From an uncultured Peptococcaceae bacterium (GTDB lineage Bacteria > Bacillota > Desulfitobacteriia > Desulfitobacteriales > Syntrophobotulaceae): a stretch of DNA of 5,961 nt. The notes below the pieces were generated by a model, which was not told the origin of the DNA, made no database searches, and saw only the letters and a list, made by a program, of their open reading frames with translations. This document shows, one piece after another, positions 4,742 to 5,961 of this stretch. The stretch lies in NCBI GenBank assembly GCA_937892995.1, contig CALBJS010000052.1, positions 1 through 5,961 on the forward strand. The letters are read 5' to 3'. How positions within the stretch are numbered: the stretch's first letter is position 1; the number at the start of each line of letters is the position of its first letter. Position numbers and translations under genes: made by a program.

Positions 4742-5581
4742 GTGAGAACTTTTAAGATCATCAGCTTGTTATGTTTGGTTTTATTAATCCCGATCGGCAT
4801 CTCTTTTGCCGAGACTGATGTAGAAGGTAGTAAAGATCCGCCTCTCTTTAATCGAATGCCCGGCTATTATATTGAAGGTTACGAAGACTTCGAGTTTAAC
4901 AGCCTTGAGTTTATGGTTGATGAAGAAAAAGAGGTACTAATCGAAGGGCGCCACTACTTATTGAGTTATCACATTAAAGAGAATTCGAAAGTTGCCAGTC
5001 CTACACAGATTCTCCGTAATTATAGCAATGCTATTAAAGTTGAGGGCGGACAGGAAGTTTTTAATAATTCTTATGTCGATGAAGTCACACTAAAAATAAC
5101 TAAGAATAATATAGAAACCTGGGTTAAGGTCACAGTTTTTAACGGCGGAGAAGATTACACCGTAAATATTGTTGAGAAAGAAGCAATGAAACAACATATT
5201 GTGGCAAATGCCACCAGTCTGGCCAATAGTATCCGCAATTCCGGCAAAGTAGCAGTTTATGGTATTTTCTTTGATACAGGTAAATCTGAAATTAAGCCCC
5301 AATCTGAGGAGGCCTTGAAGGAAATCGCTAAATTACTTCAGACTAATCCCCAATTAAAACTTTATGTGGTTGGCCATACCGATAACGTCGGTAATATCGA
5401 GTATAATATGAAACTTTCTATGGAACGGGCAAATGCGGTCGTAAAAACACTTATTTCGAAGCATTCCATAGTGGCTTCCAGATTACAGGCTTTCGGTGTT
5501 GGGCCCCTAACCCCTGTTGCTTCGAATAAGACAGAAGAAGGTCGCGCCTTGAACCGTCGAGTTGAATTAGTTGAACAATGA
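4742..5581 (+). CDS. Exported OmpA-family peptidoglycan-binding protein
   Basis: The 279-residue protein starts at GTG 4742, with AAGGAGGAG (4728-4736) placed ideally before it. Residues 1-23 form a signal peptide: basic MRTFK, a hydrophobic core, and cleavage after SFA. Residues 24-150 are a beta-rich domain with the pattern MPGYYIEGYEDFEF...EGR that I recall from other OmpA-like proteins but cannot name surely. Residues 168-279 are an OmpA C-terminal domain: IFFDTGKSEI, GHTDNVGN, LSMERA and NRRVEL. D214 and R229 are 15 residues apart, like the E. coli OmpA pair (D271, R286) that binds diaminopimelate in peptidoglycan. It probably acts outside the cytoplasmic membrane, tethered to the wall. 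No beta-barrel or lipobox is visible. It is a single-gene transcript and not part of a cassette. Confidence 0.9.
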   Translation: MRTFKIISLLCLVLLIPIGISFAETDVEGSKDPPLFNRMPGYYIEGYEDFEFNSLEFMVDEEKEVLIEGRHYLLSYHIKENSKVASPTQILRNYSNAIKVEGGQEVFNNSYVDEVTLKITKNNIETWVKVTVFNGGEDYTVNIVEKEAMKQHIVANATSLANSIRNSGKVAVYGIFFDTGKSEIKPQSEEALKEIAKLLQTNPQLKLYVVGHTDNVGNIEYNMKLSMERANAVVKTLISKHSIVASRLQAFGVGPLTPVASNKTEEGRALNRRVELVEQ

Positions 5582-5598
5582 ATAGAGTATAAGAACAG

Positions 5599-5631
5599 GG
5601 TCATAAAAAATTAAAATTTAAGCTTTTGACC
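5599..5631. terminator. Weak hairpin downstream of the OmpA-family gene
   Basis: GGTCA-t-AAA pairs with TTTTGACC around an AT-rich loop, 18 bases after the stop codon. No T tract follows on the plus strand, so intrinsic termination is doubtful. No gene is seen between 5582 and 5695. Confidence 0.25.
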
Positions 5632-5695
5632 GCTAATCGATAATAGCAGGTAATTTTAAAGTACTATTGAATATAAATTATAGAAATCGGGTTTA

Positions 5696-5776
5696 GGTGA
5701 GTCAACAAGCCTCGGAGGCCATTTTTTAGGTAGTCGCTCACGCTGGCTACCGCCCGCGCACATGAAATGATGAAAA
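5696..5776 (+). repeat. Palindromic intergenic repeat, copy 1
   Basis: The unit runs GGTGAGTC-AACAAGCC ... TTTTTTAGGTAGTCG ... CACATGAAA ... GATGAAAA and recurs at 5786-5943. Internal pairings include GCCTC-G-GAGGC, GTGAG (5697-5701) with CTCAC (5737-5741), and GGTAG (5729-5733) with CTACC (5747-5751). An open frame on the minus strand across both copies follows the repeat and has no domain character. Confidence 0.65.
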
Positions 5777-5785
5777 ACAAAGCCA

Positions 5786-5943
5786 GGTGAGTCGACAAGC
5801 CCCAGAGGCGCTTAAATTGGTTGTTCAGGCCGACTTTAGCCAGTACACGCAAGCTGATTTAAATCAAAGTCGGGTGAACAACTAGAGCTATTTTCTAGGT
5901 AGTCGACCACCCCAGCCAGCTGGGGCACATGAAAGAATGAAAA
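5786..5943 (+). repeat. Palindromic intergenic repeat, copy 2 (with insert)
   Basis: The ends match copy 1, but about 80 extra bases lie between GAGGC and the TAGGTAGTCG block. Its own inverted ends are GGTG-a-GTCGAC (5786-5796) and GTCGACCACC (5902-5911), and a tight dyad CCCCAGC-CA-GCTGGGG sits at 5910-5925. It lies near the window edge, so further copies may follow. Confidence 0.65.
5820..5882. repeat. Long hairpin inserted in repeat copy 2
   Basis: GTTGTTC (5820-5826) pairs with GAACAAC (5876-5882) and CGACTTT (5831-5837) with AAAGTCG (5866-5872), separated by short internal loops. The apex contains the perfect palindrome GATTTAAATC (5856-5865). Copy 1 lacks this segment. Confidence 0.6.
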
Positions 5944-5961
5944 TTGCGACGAGCCATAGCG

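Noticed and set aside
5090..5852. Minus-strand open frames at 5090-5302, 5362-5604 and 5664-5852
   Set aside because: The first two are antisense shadows of the OmpA-family gene. The third runs through the palindromic repeats and lacks a start signal.
5696..5943. CRISPR array
   Set aside because: Only two diverged, long, palindromic units are present, without regular short repeats or spacers, and no cas genes are visible.

Overview
The window is best read as part of an integron-type gene-cassette array (about 1-3698), followed by two chromosomal-type genes and a repeat cluster. Coding parts are AT-rich with strong AGGAGG-type ribosome binding sites, and the methyltransferase resembles the low-GC Gram-positive branch of its family. 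This suggests a Firmicute (Clostridia-like) or a similar low-GC bacterium, but the host cannot be fixed from this window. No integrase gene is present.

Array, read on the minus strand from right to left. Three recombination-site-like elements (attC A, partial, 1-158; attC C, 1005-1198; attC B, 2540-2753) and one degenerate junction (D, 3618-3698) separate three gene modules. Each module begins with TTA-type core bases that are repeated, inverted, in the attC at its other end: 10/10 bases for the DUF6414 module, 6/7 for the methyltransferase module and 9/9 for the mntA-hepT module. That pairing is the signature of a circularisable integron cassette. Read this way all three protein modules are in the sense orientation, each followed by its attC. 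The attC-like elements are GC-rich, strongly folded and longer than typical.

Module contents. (I) A DUF6414-like gene, broken by one extra G. (II) A SAM-dependent methyltransferase of the leucine carboxyl methyltransferase-like family, also broken by one extra G near its 5' end. It is transcribed divergently from a candidate 170-nt small RNA with its own promoter and intrinsic terminator, and two covarying copies of a GACAGGACGTC hairpin lie near the module's ends. (III) A complete mntA-hepT (type VII) toxin-antitoxin operon. Its hepT stop codon lies inside the attC core, and it could stabilise the array.

Right part. A Uma2-family PD-(D/E)XK protein (3753-4352, minus) may be a former cassette or flanking sequence. 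An exported OmpA-C-domain protein (4742-5581, plus) has a good promoter and ribosome binding site. The last 270 bases carry two diverged copies of a palindromic repeat; the second is interrupted by a hairpin insert.
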